Below are positions 40,975 to 48,988 of a DNA stretch of 64,000 nt, piece by piece; position 1 is the first letter of the stretch, and the number at the start of each line of letters is the position of its first letter. Below the pieces are notes generated by a model. That model did not search any database. It was not told the origin of the DNA and saw nothing but the letters and a program-made list of their open reading frames with translations. Both the position numbers and the translations under genes were made by a program. The DNA comes from DASSJM01 sp036280655 (GTDB lineage: Bacteria > Actinomycetota > UBA4738 > HRBIN12): positions 25,076 through 89,075 of the forward strand of contig DASUQI010000039.1 in assembly GCA_036280655.1 (NCBI GenBank), read 5' to 3'.

Positions 40975-41370
40975 ATGGACGCGCTGACCGATCTGCAGAG
41001 CATCCGGATCCCGCCGGACACCGCGCATGTGTCCTCGGTCCGCGTCTTCGTCGGCGCCGTCGCCCGGCAGGTGGGGTACTCCGAAGAGGTGATCGAGGAC
41101 CTGCGTCTGTTCGCGAGCGAGGCGGCCGCCCAGGCGATCGAGGAGGGCGTGGCGGCGGATGGCATCGAGCTCCGAGCCTGGCTCGAGGGACCGCGGCTGA
41201 CGATCGAGATCGAACCGTCGGGCCTGTTCCCCCCGTCCGCCGACGGCGAGCAACCGGCGCAGACCACCGAGCGGCGGGCGCTCATCGAGGCGTTGTTCCC
41301 GGACGCGGCGTTCGAGGCGCGGGGCGACGGACGCTCGCTCGTTCGCGTGCGCGTTCCGGACGACCGCTGA
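40975..41370 (+). CDS. Degenerate RsbW-like HATPase protein
   Basis: 131 residues: LQSIRIPPDTAHVSSVRVFV, the helix EEVIEDLRLFASEAAAQAI (N-box position without Asn) and LIEALFPDAAFEARGDGRSL. The layout matches anti-sigma factors such as the one at 40112 but glycine boxes are missing, so ATP binding is unlikely. It could be a second sigma- or STAS-binding partner. Same direction as the STAS gene with a 10-nt gap. Confidence 0.65.
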   Translation: MDALTDLQSIRIPPDTAHVSSVRVFVGAVARQVGYSEEVIEDLRLFASEAAAQAIEEGVAADGIELRAWLEGPRLTIEIEPSGLFPPSADGEQPAQTTERRALIEALFPDAAFEARGDGRSLVRVRVPDDR

Positions 41371-41378
41371 TCCCCTAC

Positions 41379-43448
41379 TCAGTCGTGACCGTTGCCGTTG
41401 CCGTTCCCGTGGCCGTTGCCGTGCCCGTTGTTCCCATCGTCGTCTGAGTCCTCCGACGCGGCCGGCGGCACGTATTCGCTCGCCGTCGTGTACGTCGATA
41501 TCGGGACGTACTGCGGCGCGTCGTAGACCTCGAGCGAGGGCGTCGGGAAGTCGCGCACCCGCATCCCCACGGTCGCGAACGTCATGAAGTCGTGCCAGAT
41601 CGCGGCGGGGATCGAGCCGCCGGTGACGCCGTTCATCGGGATGTTCCCCTCGGGGTACCCCATCCAGACGCAGGCCGCCACCTGGCGGATGTAGCCGCAG
41701 AACCACGCGTTCGTGTACTCCTGCGCGGTCCCGGTCTTGCCGGCCACGGCGCGGTCGCCGAGCGCCGCCGCGGTGCCGGTGCCGTGGTCGACGACGCCCT
41801 GCAGCGCCCACGTGACCGTGGACGCGACGTTCCTGGACATCACCCGGGTCCCCTCGCGGTCGATCGGTCGCTCGATGACCGAGCCGGTCGTGTCGCGCAC
41901 GGAACGGACGGGCGTCGGCGCGCGGTACACGCCGCCCGCCGCGAGCGTCGCGTACGCCGAGGTCATCTCGAGCGGCGTGACGTCCCCCGTGCCGAGCGCG
42001 ATCGAGCACACCGGCGGCAGGTCCGAGCGGATCCCCATCCGGTTGGCCATGCGGACGACCCGTTCCGGGCCGACCTGGACGACCAGCTGCGCGTAGATCG
42101 TGTTCACCGAGTTCGCGATCCCGTCCGCGAGGTTCATCGTTCCCGCGGATGAGTCGCCGTAGTTGTCGACCTCCCAGGGTTCGCCCTGGTGATCGCACCG
42201 CTCGTCGTCGATCGTGACCGAGCTCGGCCCGGTGTAGACCGAGAGCGGCGAGACGCCGGCGCGGAGCGCGGCGGCGAGCGCGAACGTCTTGAACGCGCTC
42301 CCGGTCTGCCGAGCGGCCTGCGTCGCCAGGTTGAACTTCGACTCCGAGAAGTCGCGGCCGCCGACGAGCGCGAGGATCTCGCCGGTCCGAGGGTCGATCG
42401 CGACGAGCGCACCCTGTGGTCCGTCGGGCTCCGGCAGGTGGGAGAGGACGGCGTTCTCGGCCGCCTGCTGCCAGCCGAGGTCGATCGTGGTCTCGACCCT
42501 GAGCCCTCCGGTGAGCGCCCGGCGCTCGCCGAACCGCTCCTCGAGGAATCGCCGGACGTGGTCGGAGAAGTAGGGCGACTCGGAGGTCGGGGTCGTCGAC
42601 GGCCGGAGCGCGAGGGGCCGCTGCTTCATAGGCGCGGCGCGCTCGCTCGTAAGGAAGCCGATCTCGGTCAGCTCGCCGAGGACGTAGTTCCGGCGCCGCT
42701 CCGCCCGCTCCGGGTGTCGCACGGGGTCGAAGCGGGTCGGCGCGGCGATCACGCCGGCGATCGTCGCCGACTGCGCGATCGTGAGCCGGGAGACGTGCCG
42801 GCCGAAGTACGTGAGCGCGGCTGCCTCGACGCCGTACGAGCCGTTGCCGAGGAAGATCGTGTTGAGGTAGCGCTCGAGGATCTCCCGCTTGCTGAGCTCC
42901 TCCTCGAGCTGGATAGCGAGCGCCGCCTCACGCAGCTTCCGGCCGAACGTGCGGTCGCCGGTCGTGTACACGTTCTTCACGTACTGCTGCGTGATCGTCG
43001 ACCCGCCCTCGACGACGCTGCCGGCCTGCAGGTTCGTGAGCGCCGCGCGCGCGACGGCGCTCGGATCGATCGCCCCGTGTTCGAAGAACCCCTTGTCTTC
43101 CGCGGCGAGCACGGCCGCGATCAGCCCGTCCGGCATCCGCTCGAGAGCCACGGCGCGACGGTTCACGTCGGCGTGCAGCGTCGCGAGGGGATCGCCGTTG
43201 CGATCGAAGAGCCGCGTGGTCTCGGCCAGCCTGGGCTCGGGCGGCACGTCGATCGATGTGACGAGCACCGACACGTACCCGAGCACCGCGCCGACGACGA
43301 TCGCGGCGAGCGCCGCGGCGAAGCCTGCGGCGACGGCGATCAGTCTGAGGAGCCGGAACGTCCAGCCGGCGGAGGGGAAGGAGACGCGCCGCCGCGAACC
43401 GAAGGGGCTCGCGCGCGGGGCCGGCGAGGGTCTCGAGAAGGACGACAT
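41379..43448 (-). CDS. Bifunctional class A penicillin-binding protein
   Basis: 689 residues. A cytoplasmic start and one TM helix (LLRLIAVAAGFAAALAAIVV), then the GT51 transglycosylase (LAAEDKGFFEHGAIDPSAV, EGGSTITQQYVKN) and the transpeptidase with SxxK in TGSAFKTF, SxN in NSVNTIYAQ and KTG in AGKTGTAQEY. It polymerises and cross-links peptidoglycan. The C-terminus is a low-complexity Gly/Asn/His run (NGHGNGHGNGNGNGHD). The promoter at 43473-43497 is stress-type, so this wall enzyme may be induced with the sigma next door. Confidence 0.93.
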   Translation of the reverse strand: MSSFSRPSPAPRASPFGSRRRVSFPSAGWTFRLLRLIAVAAGFAAALAAIVVGAVLGYVSVLVTSIDVPPEPRLAETTRLFDRNGDPLATLHADVNRRAVALERMPDGLIAAVLAAEDKGFFEHGAIDPSAVARAALTNLQAGSVVEGGSTITQQYVKNVYTTGDRTFGRKLREAALAIQLEEELSKREILERYLNTIFLGNGSYGVEAAALTYFGRHVSRLTIAQSATIAGVIAAPTRFDPVRHPERAERRRNYVLGELTEIGFLTSERAAPMKQRPLALRPSTTPTSESPYFSDHVRRFLEERFGERRALTGGLRVETTIDLGWQQAAENAVLSHLPEPDGPQGALVAIDPRTGEILALVGGRDFSESKFNLATQAARQTGSAFKTFALAAALRAGVSPLSVYTGPSSVTIDDERCDHQGEPWEVDNYGDSSAGTMNLADGIANSVNTIYAQLVVQVGPERVVRMANRMGIRSDLPPVCSIALGTGDVTPLEMTSAYATLAAGGVYRAPTPVRSVRDTTGSVIERPIDREGTRVMSRNVASTVTWALQGVVDHGTGTAAALGDRAVAGKTGTAQEYTNAWFCGYIRQVAACVWMGYPEGNIPMNGVTGGSIPAAIWHDFMTFATVGMRVRDFPTPSLEVYDAPQYVPISTYTTASEYVPPAASEDSDDDGNNGHGNGHGNGNGNGHD

Positions 43449-43472
43449 CGGATCGCGGGTGGGACGGGGTTC

Positions 43473-43497
43473 GTACCCGCCCCCGACAGGCACAAAC
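43473..43497 (-). promoter_or_regulatory. Stress-sigma promoter of the PBP gene
   Basis: On the minus strand GTTT (43497-43494), 15 nt, GGGTAC (43478-43473), 24 nt before the ATG at 43448. The TTCG loop visible here is part of this promoter region, not a tRNA. Confidence 0.62.
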
Positions 43498-43575
43498 CAG
43501 CGGCGCCGCCCGGAGGCGTGGGGCACGCGCGCAGCGGGTACAGACCAGCCCCCACCGGAGGAGGTCCCACCCGCC

Positions 43576-45042
43576 TTGGAGATCGACCACGACCTCCGCG
43601 AGGCCGACCGGCGCCGCCGGGAGGCCGAGCGGACCCGACACGACGCCGACATCGACCGGCGCGACGCCGACCAGGCACGGGAGGCCGCGGAGCGCGCGAA
43701 GGCCGAGGCGGAGCAGGCGCGGGCCGCGGCCGAGGAGGCCCAGCGCGAGCTCGACCACGCGCGACGCCTCGAGGCCGAGGCGCGTTCGCGTCTGCAGCTG
43801 CTGCTCGAGGCGGGCGGCGCGATGTCCGCCTCGCTTGAGGTCCGTCCGGTGCTGTCCGCGCTCACGGGTGCGGCGGCGCGGCGGATCTGCGACTACAGCA
43901 TCGCGTTCGTCGCCGGGCCGGACGGCCGCGTGGTCGACGCGGTCGGCGCGCATCGCGATCCGACGAGGTTCGGCATGGTCGAGCGCATGGCCATGGCGCG
44001 GCTTCCGGATCCGGCCAATCCCTCGAGCCTAGCGGCGAAGGTGCTCGCGACCGGCGAGCCGATCCTGGTCCCTCGCATGCCTCCCGGCGAGCTCGAGAAG
44101 ATCATGGCGCCGGGCGACCAGCGGAACCTGGCGCGCGAGCTGGGCCTCGAGTCGGTCATCGTCGTGCCGCTCGTCGCCCGGGGGCGAACGCTCGGCGTCC
44201 TTTCCCTCGTCCGCGACGGGGACTCTCAACCCTTCGACGAGGACGACCTCGCGCTGGCCGGCATGCTCGCGGCGCGCGCAGGGCTCGCGGTCGACAACGC
44301 GCGCCTGTACGCCGACCGGGACCACGTGGCGGAGACCCTGCGCCGGAGCCTGTTGCCCCCGGAGACCCCCGACATCGGCTGGCTGGAGGTCGGGGGCCGG
44401 TACCTGCCGGCGGCGGACGGCACCCAGGTGGGGGGCGACTTCTACGACGTCTTCCCCGCCGAGGACGGATGCTGGATGGCCGTGATCGGCGACATCGTCG
44501 GCAAGGGGGCGGAGGCGGCGGCGATGATGGGGCTCGCCCGCTACACGATCCGCACGGCTGCGATGACGGAAGCCCGCCCGAGCCGGATCCTCGAGACGCT
44601 CAACCGGGCGATCCTCCGGCAGACGGACGACCAGCGGTTCTGCACCGCCTGTTGCGTGCGCCTGCTTCGGAACGGGTACGGGACTCTCGTGACGATCGCG
44701 AGCGGCGGACACCCGCTGCCGTTGGTGCTGCACCCGGACGGCTCGAACGGGCCTGCCGGGGCGCCGGGTTCGATCGTCGGCGTCTTCGAGGACACCGGGT
44801 TCTCCGATCGGGTCGTCGACCTCTCGGTGGGTGACGCCCTCGTCCTCTACACCGACGGGGTCACCGACGAGCGCCGGGACGGCGAACCGTTCGGCGAGGA
44901 GCGCCTCAGGGAGGTCCTGGCGGGCCTCGGCGGCGCCAGCGCGCAGCCGATCGCGGACGGGATCGTCGAGGCGGTCGCGGACTTCGCGACGGGCCGGCAG
45001 CGGGACGACGTTGCGGTCCTGACGATCAGGGTGACCTCGTGA
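43576..45042 (+). CDS. GAF-PP2C (SpoIIE/RsbU-type) phosphatase
   Basis: About 488 residues: an N-terminal charged coiled coil (READRRRREAERTRHDADID), a GAF domain (~80-250: VRPVLSALTGAAARRICDYS, ESVIVVPLVARGRTLGVLSL) and a PP2C phosphatase (~260-488: RRSLLPPETPDIGWLEVGGR, VGGDFYDVF, VIGDIVGKGAEAA, LYTDGVTDE and RQRDDVAVL with the metal Asp residues). It should dephosphorylate STAS antagonists in response to a GAF-sensed signal. TTG at 43576 is chosen because GGAGGAGG (43557-43564) lies upstream. Its TGA overlaps the next GTG. Confidence 0.87.
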   Translation: MEIDHDLREADRRRREAERTRHDADIDRRDADQAREAAERAKAEAEQARAAAEEAQRELDHARRLEAEARSRLQLLLEAGGAMSASLEVRPVLSALTGAAARRICDYSIAFVAGPDGRVVDAVGAHRDPTRFGMVERMAMARLPDPANPSSLAAKVLATGEPILVPRMPPGELEKIMAPGDQRNLARELGLESVIVVPLVARGRTLGVLSLVRDGDSQPFDEDDLALAGMLAARAGLAVDNARLYADRDHVAETLRRSLLPPETPDIGWLEVGGRYLPAADGTQVGGDFYDVFPAEDGCWMAVIGDIVGKGAEAAAMMGLARYTIRTAAMTEARPSRILETLNRAILRQTDDQRFCTACCVRLLRNGYGTLVTIASGGHPLPLVLHPDGSNGPAGAPGSIVGVFEDTGFSDRVVDLSVGDALVLYTDGVTDERRDGEPFGEERLREVLAGLGGASAQPIADGIVEAVADFATGRQRDDVAVLTIRVTS

Positions 45043-45401
45043 AACTCCTTGAGATCGCCTCGGAGCTCTCGGACGGCCGTGCGCGGATGAGGCTGCACGG
45101 GGAGCTCGATCTCGCCACCGTCGGAGCGGCGGAGACGGCGCTTGCCGAGCTCGAACGCGAGCCGGACGCGACGACCCTGGTCATCGACCTGCGGACGCTG
45201 CGGTTCATGGACTCCACGGGGCTGCACTTCGTCTTGGGCGCCGACGCCCGGGCACGAGAGGGTGGCCGCAGGCTCTTGGTCGTGCGGGGCCCGGAGGCGG
45301 TCGATCGCGTCTTCCGCCTCGCGCTCCCGGACGGGCGCCTGACCTTCGTCGACCACCCGGACGACGACGATCCCGCCGCGGCGGGGGTGTCCGGTGCCTG
45401 A
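45039..45401 (+). CDS. STAS-domain anti-sigma factor antagonist (second copy)
   Basis: 120 residues: RMRLHGELDLATVGAAETAL and LRFMDSTGLHFVLGAD with the phosphorylatable Ser in DSTG. GTG overlaps the phosphatase TGA (GTGA), and its own end overlaps the next gene by 8 nt, so phosphatase, antagonist and kinase are made together. The acidic C-terminal tail (DDDDPAA) is unusual. Confidence 0.88.
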   Translation: MKLLEIASELSDGRARMRLHGELDLATVGAAETALAELEREPDATTLVIDLRTLRFMDSTGLHFVLGADARAREGGRRLLVVRGPEAVDRVFRLALPDGRLTFVDHPDDDDPAAAGVSGA

Positions 45402-45774
45402 TCTCGCGTTCCGGCTCCCGGCCGTCTCCGATTCGATCCCCCTCGCCCGTGGGGAGGTCGATCGTCTCGCTGGCGAGGTGGACGAGGAGCAGCTCGAGGT
45501 GCTCCGGCTGCTGGTGAGCGAGATGGTCTCGAACAGCATCCGCCACGCGGAGGGGTCCCGCAGCGTCGAGGTCCGGGTCTGGCTCGGCCGCCGCTCGATC
45601 CGCCTGGAGGTCGAGGATCGAGGGCCCGGGTTCCGGCCGACCCGCGCGGCTCCGAGAGCGAGTGGGGGCTGGGGCCTGGTCATCGTGGACCGGCTCGCCC
45701 GGCGCTGGGGGGTTCGGTCGGGGCCGAAGACGACCGTCTGGCTCGAGCTGGACAGGTACGCCAGGACCGCCTGA
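45394..45774 (+). CDS. Anti-sigma regulatory factor / serine kinase (HATPase_c_2)
   Basis: 126 residues with intact ATP-binding boxes: N box LLVSEMVSNSIRHAEG, G1 VEDRGPGFRP and G2 GGWGLVIVDRLARRW. It likely phosphorylates the STAS protein encoded just upstream and/or binds a sigma factor. GTG start inside the STAS gene. It completes a compact phosphatase-antagonist-kinase module parallel to the one at 39.3-41.4 kb. Confidence 0.87.
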   Translation: MPDLAFRLPAVSDSIPLARGEVDRLAGEVDEEQLEVLRLLVSEMVSNSIRHAEGSRSVEVRVWLGRRSIRLEVEDRGPGFRPTRAAPRASGGWGLVIVDRLARRWGVRSGPKTTVWLELDRYARTA

Positions 45775-45803
45775 CCAGGGCGTTCGGCGTGCCCGAGAAG
45801 TCC

Positions 45804-45852
45804 CCGAAAAAATCTCGGATCCGCGTGTTTGGGGCGTCCGGAGCCCGGGTAC
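45804..45852 (+). promoter_or_regulatory. Stress-sigma promoter with upstream A-rich box
   Basis: GTTT (45827-45830), 16 nt, GGGTAC (45847-45852), with CCGAAAAAATC at 45804-45814, 12 nt before the -35, the same layout as 33217-33265. It serves the zinc-ribbon gene at 45998, leaving a ~140-nt leader that contains the hairpin at 45920-45962. Confidence 0.7.
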
Positions 45853-45919
45853 CGCCACGGCGCAGCGAACGGGGTTTCGATTCGCCCCCCGCGGATACGA
45901 GACCCGGATCGATTGGCGG

Positions 45920-45962
45920 TGCGGTCCGGCGCGCCCCCCTCCCCCCTGCACGCCGGACCGCA
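45920..45962. repeat. Perfect 12-bp inverted repeat in the 5' leader
   Basis: TGCGGTCCGGCG (45920-45931) and CGCCGGACCGCA (45951-45962) are exact reverse complements around a 19-nt C-rich loop. There is no T tract. It ends 36 nt before the ATG of the zinc-ribbon gene and lies downstream of its stress promoter, so it would form a strong RNA hairpin in the leader or act as a DNA operator. Confidence 0.6.
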
Positions 45963-45997
45963 CGTCAACCAGCCCGCGAACCCCCAGAGGTGCCCGC

Positions 45998-46255
45998 ATG
46001 GACGAGACGACTCGTCAGATCCAGGTGCGATGGCTCGTCTGCTTCGCCTGCGGCGAGCCCTTCGAGATGGTCGGGCAGGAGGCGCTCTGTCCCTGCGGCC
46101 GGTCCGCCGCCCGGGTTGAGGCCGGTGTCGTCGAGATCGAGGGGCCCGCGAAGGTGCTCGCCCCGATCGAGACCGTGATCAAGGTCGAGGGCGGCGAGTG
46201 GGCGCCCGTCCCCGACGACATCGAGATCCGTCGCGTGGTCCCCGACGACGCCTGA
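45998..46255 (+). CDS. Small zinc-ribbon protein under a stress promoter
   Basis: 85 residues. WLVCFACGEPFEMVGQEALC followed by PCGR gives two cysteine pairs (CFAC and CPC) for one zinc. The rest is beta-rich and acidic (KVEGGEWAPVPDDIEI). No family recognised. Promoter and leader hairpin are described separately. AGAGG lies ~8 nt before the ATG. Confidence 0.65.
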   Translation: MDETTRQIQVRWLVCFACGEPFEMVGQEALCPCGRSAARVEAGVVEIEGPAKVLAPIETVIKVEGGEWAPVPDDIEIRRVVPDDA

Positions 46256-46264
46256 GGGCCCCGA

Positions 46265-46999
46265 TCACGCCACGACCCTGACCCTGCGCGCCTCCAGGAG
46301 CTCGATCAGCGTCGCCGCGTCGAGCACCGCCGCACCCGCCGTGTCGTTGTTGAAGAACGCGAAGACGTCCCGGGCACCCACGCGGGCGATCGCCTCCGCG
46401 TAGGCGCGGAGCTTCGCCCGACGGTATCGAGGCCCGGCGCGCGCCCCCTGGTGGAACCGCAGGTACGACCAGCCTCCGGCCGTCGGGACCTCGACCCGGA
46501 CGCCCGGCCGGTCGGCGTGCACCAGCGCGGCGCCCGATGCGTCGAGCGCCTCGAGGACCTCGTCGGCGAACCACGACGCGTGCCGGAACTCGAAGGCCGA
46601 CCGCGGCTCGCGCGGGAGCCGTTCGAGGAACGCTCGGAGCAGCCCGTCGTCCCGACGGAGCGTGGGCGGGAGCTGGAACAGCACCGGCCCGAGCTTCCCG
46701 CCCGCGCCCTCGAGCACGCCGTACATGCGGCGCAGCGGTTCCTCCGGGTCGCGCAGCCGGCGGATGTGCGTGAGGTAGCGGCTCGCCTTGAACACGAAGA
46801 CGAACGTGGGCGGGACGGCCGCGGCCCACCGCTCGACCGTCGAGCGTTCGGGGAGGCGGTAGAACGACGCGTTCACCTCGACGATCCCGAAGCGCCCGGC
46901 GTAGTGCCCGAGCCAGGACGCGTTGGGAAGCCCCTCGGGGTAGAAGCGGCCGCGCCAGTCCCGGTACTGCCAACCGCTCGTGCCGACGGAGACCGTCAC
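46265..46999 (-). CDS. DUF72 domain protein
   Basis: About 244 residues in a TIM-barrel-like fold: VGTSGWQYRDWRGRFYP, FGIVEVNASFYRLPE, FVFKASRYLTHIRRL and the C-terminal DVFAFFNNDTAGAAV are DUF72 hallmarks. Function unknown; metal-dependent hydrolase or nuclease roles have been suggested. GTG at 46999 is preferred to GTG at 47035 because GTGT (47035-47032), 16 nt, GGGTAC (47015-47010) forms a candidate stress promoter that would leave the upstream GTG untranscribed. Confidence 0.83.
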   Translation of the reverse strand: MTVSVGTSGWQYRDWRGRFYPEGLPNASWLGHYAGRFGIVEVNASFYRLPERSTVERWAAAVPPTFVFVFKASRYLTHIRRLRDPEEPLRRMYGVLEGAGGKLGPVLFQLPPTLRRDDGLLRAFLERLPREPRSAFEFRHASWFADEVLEALDASGAALVHADRPGVRVEVPTAGGWSYLRFHQGARAGPRYRRAKLRAYAEAIARVGARDVFAFFNNDTAGAAVLDAATLIELLEARRVRVVA

Positions 47000-47075
47000 G
47001 GACACCCAGGTACCCGTGGCGAGAGGCCCCGACACGCCTCGTGGCGCGCCGGGGTCGAGCCTCCCGGGCGTGGCG

Positions 47076-47969
47076 TCAGCCTTCGGCTGGTGGCGGAGGC
47101 GGCGCGGCCGGTGGCATCGGCGGCGCGGGCGCCGGGGGTGGCGTGTCGGTCGGCGCCCCCGGTGGGGGCGTCGCCGTCTCCGGCGTCGTGGCCGGCGGGG
47201 CCTCGCCGAACCCGGTGCTTCCGCCGCCCCTGCGGTTGCGGAGGATCAGGAAGAGCACGACCGCGAGGACCACCACGACCGCGGCGATGATGAGGATCAG
47301 CAGCAGGTTCGAGCCGCCGTCGTCACCGCCCGCTGCCGCCTCGGCGTCCCCGTCGTCGATGCTGCTCCCCGTCGCGTCGATCTCGAGCCGGTCGCCGAAC
47401 TGCGGCCGGTAGGTCACGGTATTGCCCTCGATCTGCCCCCCCGTGGCTTCGATCACGTCGCCAGGGAAGGTGATCGAGACCCGGATCTCGGCGCTCTCCA
47501 GCAGCTCGGCGCCGGTCCCCCCGAACGGGTTCGTGGCCCCCGTGATGTCGCCGCCGGACAGGTCCAGGACGCCGGCCACCACGAACGTGTCGCCCTCATG
47601 CGTGATCGTCAGCGTGTCGGTCGCGGGCACGCCGGTCAGCCCGGTCGCGCCGGTGACCTGGCTCTGGTTGAACTGCGCGATCGGGACGCTCTCGAAGTTG
47701 AACTGCTGCCCCGAGAACTCCTCGTCCTCGAAGGGCTCGGTCGTCACGCCCGGCGCGTCGCTGGGGAGGGGCGCGTCGCCGAGGAGGTCCTCGGCCGACT
47801 GGCCGGTGAGCTCGAGGAGCTCCTTCTGCACGCCGAACTGCACGACGCCGCTCACGGTGTCGTCGGAGTTGATCACCAGGTCCATGTTGAGCTTGATGCA
47901 CCCGGTGAGGACGAGCGCCAACGCGGCGAACGCGCCGACGCGTGCGGCCTTTCGAACCCGTCGAGCCAT
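47076..47969 (-). CDS. LppM-like lipoprotein with C-terminal membrane anchor
   Basis: 297 residues. A signal peptide with lipobox (LALVLTGCIKL), a ~190-residue extracytoplasmic domain starting NMDLVINSDDTVSGVVQFGV, as in the mycobacterial LppM family, a TM helix (LLLILIIAAVVVVLAVVLFL) and a proline-rich cytoplasmic tail (PPPAPAPPMPPAAPPPPP). In mycobacteria LppM is linked to cell-envelope lipids and phagosome effects; here only an envelope role can be inferred. Confidence 0.78.
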   Translation of the reverse strand: MARRVRKAARVGAFAALALVLTGCIKLNMDLVINSDDTVSGVVQFGVQKELLELTGQSAEDLLGDAPLPSDAPGVTTEPFEDEEFSGQQFNFESVPIAQFNQSQVTGATGLTGVPATDTLTITHEGDTFVVAGVLDLSGGDITGATNPFGGTGAELLESAEIRVSITFPGDVIEATGGQIEGNTVTYRPQFGDRLEIDATGSSIDDGDAEAAAGGDDGGSNLLLILIIAAVVVVLAVVLFLILRNRRGGGSTGFGEAPPATTPETATPPPGAPTDTPPPAPAPPMPPAAPPPPPAEG

Positions 47970-48069
47970 GCGGGCCTCCCCCGTCGTCGCGTCGCGGGCA
48001 CCATACCCGAGGGGCGAGAACCGTGCGAAGGTACGAGTGGAGACCCGCGTGGGCTGGCGTAACGAGCGC

Positions 48070-48543
48070 TCAGCCGCCCGCGAGCGCCTCGACCATCTCC
48101 TCCTCGAGGTAGGACAGGTAGGCGTACAGCCCGTAGGCCTGCTCGGTCTCGGGATCGCCCCCGAACTCATCCGGCGTGCTCTCCTCGGTCACCGCGAGCC
48201 GCACGCCGAGCACCAGCCGGAGGTCGTTCACGGACGCGAGCCAGGCGGAGAGCTCCTCCTCGGACAGCCGGTCGGACCCGACCGTGCGCTCGAGCGTCTC
48301 GATCGCGGCGAGCCGCTGCTCCATGAGGTCGTCGCGGACGACCGAGTCGAAGTCGGCGGCGGCCTTCTCGTCGTCCAGGAAGGCGGAGGGGAACAGCCGG
48401 CGGATCGCGGGGTCCTCGGGGTCCTGCTCGGACAGCATCCCGCGGAGCATCGGCGGGAGCGAACCGAGCACCTCGCGTTCGGCCGGCGGGAGCCTCACGA
48501 CGTAGCCGCCGAGCCGCGAGCGCTTCACCCGCCGTAACGGCAC
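48070..48543 (-). CDS. DUF2017 family protein
   Basis: 157 residues, mainly helical: EREVLGSLPPMLRGMLSEQD, PAIRRLFPSAFLDDEKAAAD and the LSAWLASVNDLRLVLGVRLA helix are DUF2017 marks. It follows clpS by 4 nt, an arrangement conserved across actinobacteria, implying a role with the ClpS-ClpAP/ClpCP degradation pathway, though no activity is established. Confidence 0.85.
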   Translation of the reverse strand: MPLRRVKRSRLGGYVVRLPPAEREVLGSLPPMLRGMLSEQDPEDPAIRRLFPSAFLDDEKAAADFDSVVRDDLMEQRLAAIETLERTVGSDRLSEEELSAWLASVNDLRLVLGVRLAVTEESTPDEFGGDPETEQAYGLYAYLSYLEEEMVEALAGG

Positions 48544-48547
48544 CGCG

Positions 48548-48841
48548 TCAGCGATCCTTCTGCAACGTGGCCCACAGCCCGTGGGCGTGCAGCCGCGCGA
48601 CGTCGAACTCGCACTTCTCGCGCGGCCCGTCGGACACCACGGCCTTGCCCTTGTGGTGCACGTCGAGCATGAGCTTCGTCGCCTTCTCGCGCGGGTAGCC
48701 GAAGAGCTTCTGGAACACGTAGACGACGTACGACATGAGGTTGATCGGGTCGTTCCACACGATCACGATCCACGGGAGATCGGGGACGACGTCCTCGTCA
48801 CCGACCGGGCGGTCGACCTCGGTGGGAGCCGTCTGCGCCAT
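48548..48841 (-). CDS. clpS: ATP-dependent Clp protease adaptor ClpS
   Basis: 97 residues. VIVWNDPINLMSYVVYVFQK and GYPREKATKLMLDVHHKGKA form the N-degron pocket region of ClpS. It delivers N-end-rule substrates to the Clp ATPase. TACCCT (48854-48849) ends 7 nt before the ATG with no ribosome site, so leaderless expression is likely. DUF2017 follows directly. Confidence 0.93.
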   Translation of the reverse strand: MAQTAPTEVDRPVGDEDVVPDLPWIVIVWNDPINLMSYVVYVFQKLFGYPREKATKLMLDVHHKGKAVVSDGPREKCEFDVARLHAHGLWATLQKDR

Positions 48842-48988
48842 CGTCCCCAGGGTACCCGCGGACGACCCGGGGCCGGAACGGCGCCGTTGAACGGCCGGCG
48901 ACGACCACCTCGGTTCGATTCCCCTGACCGCAACCTGCCCTTCCTGCATCGGCTTGCCGCGCACCGGAACTTGGATGCGGATCCGCGG

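Noticed and set aside
43455..43500. T-arm-like sequence GGGGTTCGTACCC suggesting a tRNA
   Set aside because: The stem mispairs, no anticodon or acceptor arms fit, and the bases are better explained as the GGGTAC-N15-GTTT stress promoter of the PBP gene on the minus strand.
45866..45895. GGGGTTTCGATTCGCCCCCC resembling a tRNA 3' end
   Set aside because: No matching acceptor, anticodon or D arm; it lies in the leader of the zinc-ribbon gene.
48905..48940. GGTTCGATTCC, a T-loop signature, between clpS and the acyltransferase gene
   Set aside because: Flanking bases do not form a T stem, and no cloverleaf can be drawn on either strand.
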